From Tubiluchus corallicola (taxonomy: Eukaryota; Priapulida; Priapulimorpha; Priapulimorphida; Tubiluchidae), in assembly GCA_030141605.1 (NCBI GenBank), contig JAQGDQ010000208.1:62001-126000 (forward strand): 64,000 bases of DNA. Reading direction: 5' to 3'. This document shows, one piece after another, positions 1 to 11,617 of this stretch (position 1 is the stretch's first letter; the number at the start of each line of letters is the position of its first letter). The position numbers were made by a program, and so were the translations under genes. A model generated the notes under the pieces. That model was not told the DNA's origin. It worked only from the letters and a program-made list of their open reading frames with translations, and searched no databases.

Positions 1-74
1 ATTGCAAAAGTTCTGATATTTCTAAACAATGAAAAGTAGCTTTAAATTTTTTAAAAATGATGGAATTTTATTAC

Positions 75-211
75 CTGCACAATCAAAGATGTAAATGGCC
101 TTGTAAGTTTGGTGAGGTATTCTTTCTCTTCTGGCTCATTGTTACCTGTGTGATTGTTTTCAGGCTTGTCCATTTGAGAAAGCACAGCACTGGATAATTT
201 ATACAGGTAGC
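75..211 (-). CDS. SLC34-like gene, exon 5 (extracellular loop), last exon inside window
   Basis: The acceptor is TTTTCTTAG before GCTACCTG. The exon ends ...ATTGTGCAG followed by GTAATA. It encodes [20 protein letters not shown], then [19 protein letters not shown] and TSLIVQ. This corresponds to the start of the large extracellular loop of NaPi-II proteins, which is normally glycosylated; one N-H-T sequon is visible. The exon ends in phase 0 and the next lies left of position 1. Confidence 0.9.
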
Positions 212-3200
212 CTAAGAAAATTGAAATATTATATTTCATCTTCCCTAAGAATATAAAAACAAGGCATTATCATTAAATGTTTTAATTTATTAAAATCGAT
301 TTTGACTATCACTTTCTGAACAACCCAGAAATCAATTAATTAGGTAATCAACAGAATTTCGAATATTCGTTGTGCAAGCTGCTTATTTGTGCTTATAATA
401 GTACAAATTACTGACTTAGTGCTTGTTCAACCTGATTATGCCATTTCTTCTTTCATATCAGTAACGTGCAGCAAGAAAACTGCCACAAAAATTGACAAAT
501 CACTTGTATGACGCGCAAACTTTGTGGCCCGAGCCAAGCTTGACCCGCATCAATCTATCAATGGCCCCCGAGTATTATAGTACCTATTCGCATCTGGTAG
601 CAGCAGTCGTACTGACCTAGTCGTCATTCTGCCACCTGTATCTTTTTTACTATATTTACTTGTAAGAATAAGAATCAACAGAAGCATTTATTAGTAATAC
701 AACTGCTTTATGTATTGTTATGTTATGTATTATGCAACTTATACAGATTTACAAGGCATTATTAAAATAAAAAAATCCATTTTAAGAGAAAAACAGCAAA
801 AAATACTTTTTGAAAGTAGACTGAACTTTATTTTACAAAATTTGCCGCTTACACTCGCGGTTACTTAGGTATCATAATGGAGTGTCATACACTCAACTTT
901 GACCCAAGTGACCCATTACAAAATGGCCACCCAAATATCCATGATCTATAACACAATAAGAAAGAAACGAAGCCACTACTCACGGGTAGCATATTCTAAT
1001 GGAAGCAGAACAAAAATGGTGAGCCAATTGAACATGTCATGCACGGTTGCACCAGCAAAAGCTAGTCGAAATTCATCTTTGGCTCCAACTTGGCCAAGAG
1101 CAACTATGGTATTCGTTACTGAGGTTCCAATATTGGCACCCATAATGAAATATATGGCAGGTTGAACAGTTATCACTAGAAGTAAAAATCAGAGTTACTG
1201 CTAAACTGAATGCAGTGAATGGCTCATTATCGGTAGCATGAAAACAATAAAATTAATGTAAAATTTAGCTATAAAAACAAACTTTGTACTTCGTGATTAA
1301 GAAAATAGGTTAATATATATAGCGAAAATATAGCAGTACAATCGAAATCGTAGTTGATGCTGATATAATTTGTGTGCAAACTGTCATACTTGTGGCAAGA
1401 TACTTAAACTTATGGATTTTTCTGTCAAGAGACCACCAAGGGATCAATGGATGTGGCACATTGGTAAAACCACAAGTAGACTATTATTCCATAGCTGTAA
1501 TTGCTACTGTAAATTCTAAATTTAAAATAATAATTATTTTGCTTATGCTCACTTACGGTTAGAAGATACCATTGTAACTATAATGGATGATGAAGTAGAC
1601 GAGCTTTGTACAAGCACTGTGGTAAGAACACCCATCATCATTGCAGCTATTGGATTTTGAAAAATTTCGCTATTTGTGAAAACATGACCAGCCGCCTTTG
1701 CTGAAAAACAAACCAATCTGTTTTCAATTTGATACAAAAGTTTTGGTACAGTAGTCTGGTACAGAAAACTTTAATGATTAAAAACCCTAAAAACGGAAAG
1801 ACTGCTAATAAAGATAAGTTGCAAAAAAGGGAACGGCGATATTCAAGACGAAAATAAATAAAGATAATAAAGTAAACCGAAGTAATGAATCCATGGAAAA
1901 TGTAGTTTAAAAGTTTCCCAATAAGATAAAGGTAAGGAATACACGAATAACAGCAAAGAGAACAACAAAACAATGAGAAAGAAGATGACAATGCAGATGA
2001 GAATGCAGATACGATCGTCGGAGAAAGAAAATAATACAGTAAAGCTAAAGATAAAGATAGCGATAGAACTAAAAATATATATGGAGATAAAGATAACGAT
2101 AAAGCTAAAGATAAGGAAAATGATAAGGACAGAAATAAAGATAAAACTAAAAATGAAGATAAAGATGCTGTGACACGCATTATCAAGGCTTGATATGGAT
2201 CAAATTCAGAAATGCGACAAACGTCCTTTCAGGGTCAGTGCTATCGCAAACAAAGACAATTCTTTTTCGCAACTTGGAAACACAACACCTTGCAAAATGA
2301 ACTAGGTCTTTCAAATATCATGGTCTTAGTCTAAATTTTGTAGTTGATACTTCATAAAACCACAAAGTTTTTCTTGTAGGTCTGCACATAATTTTACAGA
2401 AACTAGAGTTTACAAAGCCAATAGGAAATGATATCCATTTAGACAACTTGACAATATTTCAGTTAGTGTTATACAGGCGACCTACCTCCCACAAGTCGGA
2501 ATGCCGACCCCATAAAGTCTAAAGAGCAAATGAACAGGTACAGAAAACACAGCAACAGGACTGTCTTTCCAAGCCACCCGAACAAAACCTTCCTACTCTT
2601 GTCTCCTGCCGATAATTCTGTAATAATAACGACATATACATTTTAAGAAATTATAATAATTGTCATTGTACAAAACGACAAATAGGTAAATTATAAGTGC
2701 AAAAAAGGTCCCTTGGATGTCCTCTATTTTGCGGCCCAATAAATATTCATTTTTTTGTTTTGCACACCATGAAACTCAAACTGATAAGACAAACAATCCT
2801 TACCATGCCACGGTGTATTTTCTTGATCCATTTCTGTTGACAACGAAATATCGCATTTCTTCAAGTCACCATTAAGTTCCATTGCTTTTTCAGATTCACT
2901 GTGGTCTTTTATGTCCACGTTGTTAAGCTCTGCATTGTTTGCTAAACAGATCACAGATACCTCGCATTTCTTGATGTCACCATTAAGTTCCATTGCTTTT
3001 TCAGATTCACTGTGGTCTTTTATGTCCACGTTGTTAAGCTCTGCATTGTTTGCTAAACAGATCACAGATACCTCGCATTTCTTGATGTCACCATTAAGTT
3101 CCATTGCTTTTTCAGATTCACTGTGGTCTTTTATGTCCACGTTGTCAAGCTCTGCATTGTTTGCTAAACAGATCACGGATACCTCGCATTTCTTGATGTC

Positions 3201-3251
3201 ACCATTAAGTATAACTACTTTTTCAGGTTCAGTGTGGTCTTTTAGATCCAT
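75..3251 (-). CDS. SLC34-type sodium/phosphate cotransporter, 5' part of gene (five exons, continues beyond left edge)
   Basis: Exons in order are 2804-3251, 2486-2617, 1557-1700, 984-1175 and 75-211. All junctions have GT donors and AG acceptors, and the phases join without a break (1, 1, 1, 1, then 0). Seen in the translation: a long hydrophilic N-terminus, a first membrane helix ending [14 protein letters not shown], then KAAGHVF, the motif [30 protein letters not shown], the stretch [14 protein letters not shown], and an extracellular loop with an N-H-T glycosylation site. These are diagnostic of the SLC34 (NaPi-II) family, which imports phosphate with sodium across the apical plasma membrane. 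The QSSS motif of the first repeat contributes to the substrate/sodium site. About half the protein is present; the second QSSS repeat and C-terminus are missing because the window ends. The start ATG at 3251 has an in-frame TAA two codons upstream. No gene symbol is given because the paralogue cannot be told. Family assignment is near certain. Confidence 0.95.
984..1175 (-). CDS. SLC34-like gene, exon 4
   Basis: The acceptor is TTACTTCTAG and the donor GTGAGT (minus strand, 983-978). It encodes [40 protein letters not shown] and [20 protein letters not shown]. This is among the most conserved segments of the family. Length is 192 bp. Confidence 0.95.
1557..1700 (-). CDS. SLC34-like gene, exon 3 (QSSS motif)
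   Basis: The acceptor is TTTTTCAG before CAAAGGCGG and the donor is C|GTAAGT at 1556. It encodes [20 protein letters not shown], then [20 protein letters not shown] and VTMVSSN. The QSSSTSSS signature is the first of the two inverted-repeat motifs shared by SLC34 proteins. Length is 144 bp, phase 1 in and 1 out. Confidence 0.95.
1970..2170. repeat. Degenerate purine-rich hexamer repeat (GATAAA-like) in SLC34 intron
   Basis: This intronic stretch consists of variants of AAAGATAAAGAT, AAAGCTAAAG and ATAACGAT in a six-base rhythm. It produces artificial Ser/Leu-rich translations on the minus strand. A similar repeat lies at 20300-20560. Confidence 0.8.
2486..2617 (-). CDS. SLC34-like gene, exon 2 (first transmembrane helix)
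   Basis: The acceptor is ATTATTACAG and the exon starts AATTATCGG. The donor is G|GTAGGT at 2485. It encodes [18 protein letters not shown] followed by a hydrophobic helix ([20 protein letters not shown]) and AFRLVG. The helix and the CSLD..SAF.LVG segment match the start of the conserved SLC34 core. Length is 132 bp, with phase 1 on both sides. Confidence 0.93.
2804..3251 (-). CDS. SLC34-like gene, exon 1 (cytoplasmic N-terminus)
   Basis: The exon begins at ATG 3251, with a TAA in frame immediately upstream (gttTAAaatATG), and ends at 2804 before the donor GTAAGG. It encodes 149 codons plus one base, and that base completes a GAA codon with the next exon. Almost all of it is a tandem repeat of a 37-residue acidic/lysine-rich unit with two cysteines per unit. 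It ends in a short unique tail ([12 protein letters not shown]). NaPi-II N-termini are normally short and poorly conserved, so this repeat-built terminus is unusual. Confidence 0.85.
2844..3248 (-). repeat. Coding minisatellite: 111 bp (37 aa) tandem repeat, about 3.6 copies
   Basis: Units on the minus strand are 3248-3138, 3137-3027, 3026-2916 and a partial unit from 2915 to about 2844. By eye the second and third units are identical over the whole 111 bp. The first differs at several positions (TEPEKVVIL against SESEKAMEL), and the last diverges after KKC. The period is a multiple of three, so the frame is kept. The peptide unit has the form D-[IL]-K-D-H then GD-[IL]-KK-C, then ICLANNAEL. 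Confidence 0.95.
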
Positions 3252-4840
3252 ATTTTAAACTCTGTGTCATCTGCTAAATAAACTTCGTTAGTTGTTTTGA
3301 TCGTAGCACAGCCGCAAGGAAACCTAACGTACGAAGTCTGATTATCGCTCTGCACCTCTTAGAAAAGGTGGAATAGAAATGAAGTAGCATAAAGGTGAAT
3401 TTGGTCAGCATTCAACCCAAGTAATGTTAACGTGCATCTCTTGTTCAATCCTACCTGCCCGCACTGCCTGGCAACCAGTGACGCGCCCCTGTTTTATATA
3501 ATTAACCCATTGTTGACTTTCATCCATTCTAGGAAGGGCTCGTGCTTTCCTTGGTCACACCGCTATTCCGGCTTTTGCTGGTGTTTTAATAGTGTTGTCA
3601 TTGAAAACATTCCTTCCTTCCTTCCTTCCAACATTTTACGCTGTGCAATTCGTACATTAAACTGAAGGTTGCTGAAGGTCTAAAGGAAAGATAGAGAGAA
3701 AGAGTGCATCTTGATGCACGTTATAAAAGTAGGTCACAGTATTTTGCAACACGTTTTCCTTCTACCAGGAAAGACTTTTTAGACTTTGGCCAAAAGCCAG
3801 AAAGCCAACTTTATGTAAAGGGTCAAAGTTTCCTTAATTAGCATATTAGGTTCGCATAGTATAGGTGAAACTACCAGACAAAGTGTTAGCAGTCCGCTGT
3901 CTTCCTTTTTTTATTCTTTTATTTTGATATCAATTTTTGCTGTTTCCACGACCATCTACCCATCATCTTAATTATCTGAAATACGTATCACATTCTCATG
4001 CTCTCATTAAAGAATGTATATATCATACACAAAACCTACTAGCGCTTTTTTACAAGCATCAAAAACAAAACTATACAAAAATCACTTTTTACAAATAGAT
4101 TTAAAACCAGTTTCCATCACATGTGGTTCGGTACCAAATGTGTTGATCTAGAATCTTCGTAGAATTGAAATGTGGTTGTTGTTTTAAACTTATCTAGGCG
4201 GCCTTGAGGTGATTTCCAGAATCAGTGTCTTTATTTTCTTGTTAGGTAATTCTGGGATAGCAGTTCACGATATTTCATCTAACCGCTACATTAGTTTGCA
4301 TGTTAAAATGTCATTAGCCTTTAGTTAAGTTTTTTATGTGCTAATGTAATTTTGAAGTATATTTTGCCCAGAATGCGACGACATTAATTGAAATTTGCAA
4401 CAGCAATTCAGAATTTTTCATTTATACCAGAAATCTTGTATTCTTGTTTATATTGTAATGCGACAATGATGTACATGAACATTGTATATACCAAATATGT
4501 CAGAATTAGTGAAAGGAGAAATATAAAAGCGCATGTAGGTGGGAAAAGAAAAAAAGGAAAATTCAGATAAAGTTACTAATATTAAATACTAACAAAGCTC
4601 ATTGTCGGACATTAGCCAGCTTACGACATCAGTCCATTTTACCATACCTCTAATTAACTATTTCTGCAAAGTTATTTAATTTCTCAGGTATTAGAGCATA
4701 TAAGCAAATCCCCTTACAATATTGCAGTATTCAAAATGCAGGTAATGCAGGTAATATAATTTGGTCTAAAGTGCCTTTTTCAGAATTTTACTTTTTTGTA
4801 ATTTCTGCAGCCTTATTAAGTTTACAACACATATAATTAA
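3252..4840. other. 5' flank of the SLC34-like gene; no gene seen
   Basis: No recognisable exon was found on either strand. There is a short CCTT run near 3608-3628. Any promoter or 5' untranslated exon of the phosphate transporter should lie here, but no core promoter could be identified with confidence. Confidence 0.5.
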
Positions 4841-5250
4841 TTTGTTTTTTGTGACAGCGACTGACACTAGTATTACTCTAAAATTTTTGTTTTTACATCT
4901 TCTTCAATGGTAAGTCCATTCAATATTATGTCTACGTCATTTTTACAAACATTTTATTCTTACTGCACAAGCATAAAATTTGATTGTCAAGTTGTCAACA
5001 TTTAGAGAAAGCTTGTGTGTATTCTCTGAACCACTAGGACAAATTACTCATTTTTTGTTAACAATTTTGAATAAAGCTCTATAGATTCATGCGGTAACAT
5101 TATAATCGCGTCATCAGCAAAGAGCACATGTTTTGACAAACGCGTAAACTAAAAATAGTAAGGACCCAAAGATGGAGCCTTGTAAGGACTCCACTTGCTC
5201 TATCAAGCTTCATAAATGGAAAGCTCAATTGTATATTCACGTTCTTCTGC
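4840..5250 (-). pseudogene. Decayed LINE reverse-transcriptase fragment
   Basis: Read on the minus strand in shifting frames, the segment gives SLQGSIFGSLLFLVYAF, then VLFADDAIIMLPHESIELYS with the catalytic FADD at 5121-5110. Next comes NTHKLSLNVDNLTIKFYA, then DIILNGLTIEEDVKTKI near 4925-4870. This order (QGS, FADD, KLSLN..K, I..NG..I) is that of a non-LTR reverse transcriptase (RVT_1). At least one frameshift separates QGS from FADD and stops interrupt the rest, so it is dead. Upstream sequence to about 5380 may belong to the same copy but is too diverged to claim. Confidence 0.85.
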
Positions 5251-5456
5251 TGCAGGCTCAGGCTAATTTTTTCAAGGAATGTTAGACTGTTAACGCATAA
5301 AGTGGCGCTTAGGTAGCATCCGGATGCGTATGCGTCTTCACTGCGGAAAAGCTGCGGAAAAACCAATAAGAATAGCTGCAGAAAAAGAATGATGCGTATA
5401 CAGGTTGCCTAAACGGGTGCCATTGAAAACAATATAAACCGATTTTATCTATTCCG

Positions 5457-5467
5457 CCCCCCCCCCC
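5457..5467. repeat. Poly-C run (11 bases)
   Basis: An uninterrupted run of eleven cytosines, notable only because the surroundings are AT-rich. Confidence 0.9.
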
Positions 5468-5892
5468 AAACGCATACACATCCAAATGTTATTTAAAAGC
5501 CACTTAACACATAGAATATTTCTCTCGAAACACGAATCAATAGTTCTACTGTATATTATATGCGGTTGACTATGTAATGCAACAAAAAAGTGAAAGTAGT
5601 TTGTGCAATATCCATCACGTAAGATCGTACGCTAAGCGTTGGCCCGAATATCTTTGCGCAATATCAGACCAACTCACTTGTGTAGCCATCAAGCACAAAA
5701 TAATGGAGTTGATTTGCTATTTCTACACATCTGTAAACTGTAACCTTCAGTGCCGGTGACAGATATATACGCATGTATTTATGATACAGCGTAAGTAAAT
5801 ACGTGTAATAATTTTAAGTGATTAAAGTTTGCATAGCTCGTTGTGAAACACCAGGTTTTTAGAGTGCAGATTTATGCCCGATGCTTAATGTA

Positions 5893-5936
5893 AATTATAT
5901 ATTATTATTGTTGTTGTTGTTGTTGCTGTTGCTGTT
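5893..5936. repeat. Compound trinucleotide repeat (TTA)n(TTG)n
   Basis: ATT/TTG/CTG trinucleotides in succession, the same composition as the much longer repeat at 22.1 kb. Confidence 0.85.
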
Positions 5937-6228
5937 CTCTTTTCTCTTGTGTTCTTAATAGGGCGCAGCTTAATAGGCTCAAATTTCGGATGACGTGTTT
6001 TAATAGTCCCTTTAAATGTTCTGCGTAAGGAAGAGCTTCAGAACGAAACCGCCATTCAAGCGATTAAGCATGTAGCTTCCACGCATCCTGAGCAATGGAA
6101 ATAATTGCAGCGGGACCAGTAGGTAACAGATTTAAAGCAAAATCACTTCGTTGGCGTATAGTCCAGTAAATATAAAACAAGACCTCCCACTTCCAGTACA
6201 CCCTGTCATCCAAACTTCTGCAATATGT

Positions 6229-6229
6229 A

Positions 6230-6311
<82 letters not shown>

Positions 6312-6330
6312 CATATATATATATGTATAC
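6229..6330. repeat. (TA)n microsatellite
   Basis: About 100 bp of TA dinucleotides with two short ACAT interruptions. It directly abuts the reverse-transcriptase fragment that follows. Confidence 0.95.
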
Positions 6331-6720
6331 TGATGGACCGCTAGAGAAATTAAGTGCGTCTGATATAGGATGCAAAATTGGCGGTATTTACATTGGTGTT
6401 TTAGCTTATGCTGATGATATTACACTCATTGCTCCTAGTGTAAGAGCTCTACAATGTATGGTCTACAATGATAGGCAAAGACTTTGCTAGAAAGTTTGAT
6501 ATCAATTTTTGTAATGCACAGGGAAACAAGGCAAAACGTAAATGTATCGACATTTTTTCTAATCGCATTTTTTTCTAATAATTTTTTTCTAATCGCAAAT
6601 GTCAAGTAAACTATCAAATCTCGTTAATCTTACTTGAAGGGACTACTATGCAATTTTGTAAAAATATAACTCATCTCGGTCATGTTTTAACGTGTAATCT
6701 TGATGAGCATAATGAAACCA
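6330..6720 (+). pseudogene. Decayed LINE reverse-transcriptase fragment
   Basis: The plus strand reads YTDGPLEKLSASDIGCKIGG then IYIGVLAYADDITLIAPSVR, with the catalytic YADD at 6407-6418. After a frameshift it reads IGKDFARKFDINFCNAQ, and later HLGHVLTCNLDEHNETK at about 6667-6720. The order YADD, (A..FDI.FN), (HLGH.L...L) is the C-terminal half of a LINE reverse-transcriptase domain. Frameshifts and internal stops show it is inactive. The 5' end is cut at the (TA)n tract. The AT-rich sequence to about 6980, which includes AATAAA, could be an eroded tail, but that is not established. Confidence 0.87.
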
Positions 6721-9700
6721 AGTATTGTTATTTCTTTAAGGGGTCTCAGCTATATTAAATTTTAAATTATTTGACCATTTGTTGAAACCATATTTATAAC
6801 ATATACTGTTGCTATGGTTTTTATTATTTTTTACTTTGTTTTATCACATGAACAAACTTTTTTCCTTTACTATGTACAGGTTGAACTAATTTATATTGTA
6901 ATTCTTATCATTTATTGCTTTTTGTGTATTTATTGTACCGTATAAGAGAATGAATAAGTGGTATACATAAATAAAATGCTACACCACTGTAAATAGTTTG
7001 AGCTTTGGATGAAGTTTTCACTCTGGGATGACATTCACAAAGCTAAGAGCGTAGCCAAGTGTTCGAGCTTTCAGTTTGATGAAGTTTACAAATTGCCGCG
7101 AAGAAGTACTAACTTAGACTATTCTTGAGCATACAGTCAACACGCTAACTTTATATTACGGACGCTGATTCGTTATCACCGTTCATGTTGTAATTGTCTA
7201 GTTTGTTGTTGTTTGTACGTAACTGTCATCATGCCTTAAATTGACATGTAAATTGGGAGATGTACTTAACACAAGATGGCTCAAAAGTCACTTTTCTTTT
7301 GAAAAATGAAAAAAGTTCTCAATAAAAGACGACAAACATTTTTTTAAATATATTAGGCCAATTGTTATTCTGGGAATGTTCTGCCATAACTGATCGTAAA
7401 GTATTGTAGATTTTATTGTAGAGTACATTTCAGATTGTAGCGCTTTGGTTTCTTGTCAAAATTAATATATAGATTATTCTTTAGCTCTTGGAGTCTTTAA
7501 GGGTTTATTCATGCAAATCCTTTCTTTAGATCTTTCTGTAATCCTTTCCTCATGTAGGACTTTCTGGCCGCTTTCCTGGGTCTACTCAACATTAATTGAA
7601 AAAAAACATAATTATTATTGCATTATAGGCAGTTACTCTATCCTGCTGACGGCTGTAACGAAATATCATGGGCCTGTGATCAATTTCACGGCAAAGCTAA
7701 GTGCAATAAGTTTGGTCAGTACGGTTTTGCATAAAATGTTGTAAATTGGTAGGCCTACTATGCTTAGAAACTCATTTGATCTGATAAAAAGTATTAATAA
7801 AGAAGAAACACTGCTGGAAAAAGTGTTTTCTTTGTTTCTCTCTTTCGAGTTATGAAAACTTGTCGCCTGCGATCTACCTCTTCAGTCAGTCCAGTAGAGA
7901 CGTCTATCGTTGCAGTTTATTACTAATATAGCCAAGCCACGAAAAGGAAGATTCCTTTCTGATAGACTCAAAGAATGAAAACTTCGTCTTGCGCTTGGGT
8001 GCGAAAACAAAATACGCGGAATTGTTTTTTCTCGAAATGACGTAATAAATATATTAACAGTAATTAGTTTGGGTTAACTATCGAAAATTAGAATAATCAA
8101 TTTTGTAATTGCTATTTTGCAATGGCGGTCAATCATCAACGATCAATGAATTAGTCACTAAATTTTATTGTTCCACGGAAAATCAAACACGTACCGTGTT
8201 TCAGTGTGATGTCACTGGACTGATTAATCAATTAGACAGACTAGTGGTAATAACGACTAGCCTAGGCTGTACTTACAGTCATATCTTTGCTATAGAGAAA
8301 TAAATTACTATTGATTTATGATTATGATAGTGTTACAACTTATATGTAATAGAACATGTATAACAACTTACATTAACCATATGGCATAGGCCTTTGTAGT
8401 TCAACTTTGTACTTTAAGCCTTTGTGGTTGGCTTTTTTGGCGACAGCAAAAGTAAAAAGGCCATCGATTAGCAAGTGAAAAGCTCGTTAGTAGTTTTATG
8501 TCTGACTTCATTGCCAATTAATTAGTGATTCACGTAACACAACGTCTAGATAATCGTACAAAGAAATAATGATCATTTGTTGTTACTACTAACTGCAATC
8601 AGCATAGACAGTAATTAAGCGCACAAGGACTTTTGCTTATTAGCTATGATTACGAAGCCATACAGAAAGATAGTAACTCAATTCTCGCAAGTTTTTATGC
8701 AGAATTGGGCATAGCTATCAAAGGGAAAGGTTCTTATTTGCCAACTGTCGAGCTTTCTGTTAAATTACCAGGTATACGCATAGTGTCTTTTATGTCAATA
8801 CATTTGATGTATAGGCGCACGTGGTATTTGATCAGATGTCTGTACAGAAAAGCTGATTTTCTGATTAATGTTTGCCGAATTTTGAGATTCGTAAATTATG
8901 TATATAAAGAAAATTAATGTTTTCAGTTGACTTTGCTTGATCTTCTTTTAGACGTAACGACGTTGCACAGGATTTACTTCGCCAAATAAGTCTAACACGG
9001 TTTTCAGGTTCTTTTGTCTTATAGGCCTTTTTTCAAACCATGAGAGGGGTAAATCGATTGGTTAAATCGAAGTTGAAAAAACGTGATCAGTGTCATGTGA
9101 CAGTATTTCTTGGTTGACCAGATTTATTTTTAACGCAACGTTAATGCGTAATGCGTGTGACATCGCACATAAAAATAAATAAATACATAAAGAGACAAGT
9201 ACATAAACAGCCCTACTTTTGTATTCATCATGTCCGTACAAACGTTGTTGTCGTGAGCTACGCCAGTATGGCATATTTCGAGTTGAAGTGTTTTTTACCC
9301 TGTTTGCATGGATCTGTCCTTATAAACCGGTTCTTGAATGTAAACGTGGTGTTAAATTTGCATCGCGCCCAACTGGCCATGTAATAGCTGAATTAGACTT
9401 TTTTCATAGATCTATTATAGATGGTATTTTTTGCGCCAAAGGCCCAGCTAGCCAGGAGCCACATAGCGCTGACAATCGCTATGTTGCGCCTTTGTTCATT
9501 ATCGAGGATGACCATGGGCACAGTATAATATGTATCTCTAAAGTCTTTTTGTATTAGACTTAACGTAAACATTTAATGTAGTCATGTCGTAATTTAGTCA
9601 TATTGTAATTTCTTTTCTCTTTACTAAAACGTAGATCTCTTATAATAGACCAGTAAACCTTTATTACTAAACATGTATTAGTTACTCTTGTTTCATTGTC

Positions 9701-10999
9701 ATTGTAAACACATGTATCATCATAGCAAAAATGTAATATTCATCATAATTATGCTCATATTTTAATTACTTGTTCTTGTTTTTGATATAAACCTAATAGT
9801 GCATACATTTAGAGAATTGCTACAAATTCAACTCAATCTAGTATTTGTTTGTGTCGAAAATGAGAGAGTAATTGAATTCAGGGCATTCAGTCCCCCAAGT
9901 TTTGCTCTCCCGCATACTTTTATAAAATTCAAACTTTTTACATAAAGTTAAAAAATTAAAAATATTCAATTGAATCGTTAAAATCAGATAAAATATTTTC
10001 GAAAAATAAAAATCAACCATTCATCGTAACAAAATTAAGCGAAAAAAACAGTTTTCTATAAAATGTCTAATAAGTCGAAAAGAACATGATGCAAGTAGAT
10101 ATCCATGCTCCTTTCTTTTCTCTTTTCATACAGCAATTATAACGAAAGTAGTAGAAATATGACAGATATACGATTATCGTGTGCGCTTTCTTTTTTCAAA
10201 CTTTGAAGTGCCAATATATTGCAGGAATTAACCATAACAACTACCCGCAGGGAGAAAGTTCACGTAAGTAAGGCTGATTAGACCAGAGTTTCAGAAGCCG
10301 CATGTAAGATTAGTGGAGAATTAGTTTGATGTACAAGAAAATGGCAACAAAATAAGAATATTGTTAGGAAAACAGAAAAAAGATTTTGCAATACCATCTT
10401 GATGCACGGTTATGCTGACAAAGGAAAAAAATATTGCAAGTAGTAGTAGTGGTGGTATATTGACCATAAAATTAATATTTACAATCTTTGATAGGGATAG
10501 CAGAATTAAAACATTTCATAGTCCACCAGCAACAGAATACAAAAGTTAAAAAAATTCCCAATAATAAATTTTCATTCTGTGTCAGTGAAAAAAATATGAA
10601 GATATGATAATGAGTGAGTTGAAACTAGAAGATGATTCAGCAATGTAGACAGAGACAATGTGAATAAGCTTACAGAATTTTACAGAATTGTAGCACCTCG
10701 TTATGGTACTTGCAAAATTGGTGTGTTTTCTTATTCATAAGCTTTTAAAATATTAAAGCTGATGTCAAATACCAAATTGAAATTCATAATTGACGTTAAG
10801 GGTGTAAAGCCTACATTGCCGAATCTTCTTCTAGTTTCAGCTGTTAACTAATTTAGTCTGGATTTCTCCATAGTTACAGAGTCTCTATCTTCTTTCTACG
10901 TTACAGCATCTGTCAGTTTCAACTGAAATGCCGTACATCTCAGGTGTTGAATCCGGAATAACGGGTGCCACTAAGCCTGAGTTGAACTCTTTAAATGTC
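6721..10999. other. No recognised gene
   Basis: AT-rich sequence with short open frames that match no family I know. The longest, 9219-9557 on the plus strand (112 codons), has no recognisable domain, no clear splice context and no signal peptide. A perfect 8-bp hairpin (ACATAGCG/CGCTATGT) lies near 9461-9484. Confidence 0.5.
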
Positions 11000-11610
11000 T
11001 CTCGTTTAGTTGAGACTGTTTCTTACAGTATCTACCAGGAGAGATAGTTGCTGCTCATAGTACTCACTTATACTGATTCCAGGTAGTCCATCCAAGCACT
11101 TATACAAATCACTGTTGCAGAGTCTTGCTATCTCATATGCTTTAAGTAACGGTTGATGATTTTCTGGATTGGCTAGTATCTTTTGCCATATTTTCATTTG
11201 TCTACATTTTACCCAAGTGGTGAAAGACGGGTATCCAGTCTCAAGAAACACAAGATCATTGCACGTTGAACGTCTGCCTGACACCATATACGTTTTGTTG
11301 GGCATAATACTTTGCAGATTGGCTTTGTCCCTGAGCTGTAGAACATACCAGCTATAAGGGAGCCATCTAATACTGTTTTCTTAATCCAATACGGATAATC
11401 ACTATTCTTGTGTACAAAGCAATAAAATTTAAGAATGTCAGCATTCTTATATTCAAGGTGCTTTGAAACAAGTGACATCATTTTCGCATCTTCCATAACA
11501 CAAGGTATATACTGAAAGAATATTAGTCGCTCCTTATGATATAAGTTCATTATCACGATTAACTGTGCTAAACACATTATGTGCGCCAATGAACATGCAG
11601 CGACCATACA
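11000..11610 (-). pseudogene. Decayed LINE ORF2 C-terminal fragment
   Basis: The minus strand reads FVHKNSDYPYWIKKTVLDGS then LIAGMFYSS. After a frameshift it reads MVSGRRSTCNDLVFLETGYP then SFTTWVKCRQMKIWQKIL and a tail to 11006. The pattern (K.N.D.P...K..V.D..L....YS; then R.STCND..L.E.GYP......R...FW.KI) is the post-reverse-transcriptase region of a large group of invertebrate LINEs. Two frames are needed, so the copy is broken. No catalytic YADD segment remains. It ends next to the 5S-like segment at 11.6 kb on the opposite strand. Confidence 0.75.
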
Positions 11611-11617
11611 TGGTCTG

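Noticed and set aside
1647-2186. 179-codon Ser/Leu-rich minus-strand frame in the SLC34 region
   Set aside because: It runs through exon 3 in the wrong frame and through the hexamer repeat in the intron; the spliced exon with QSSSTSSS is the real product.
2911-3258. Plus-strand 115-codon repetitive open frame
   Set aside because: Antisense shadow of the SLC34 N-terminal repeat; it has no family match, and the minus strand fits splicing and homology.
9219-9557. 112-codon open frame as a gene
   Set aside because: No domain, signal peptide or convincing splice context; this length is expected by chance in 64 kb.
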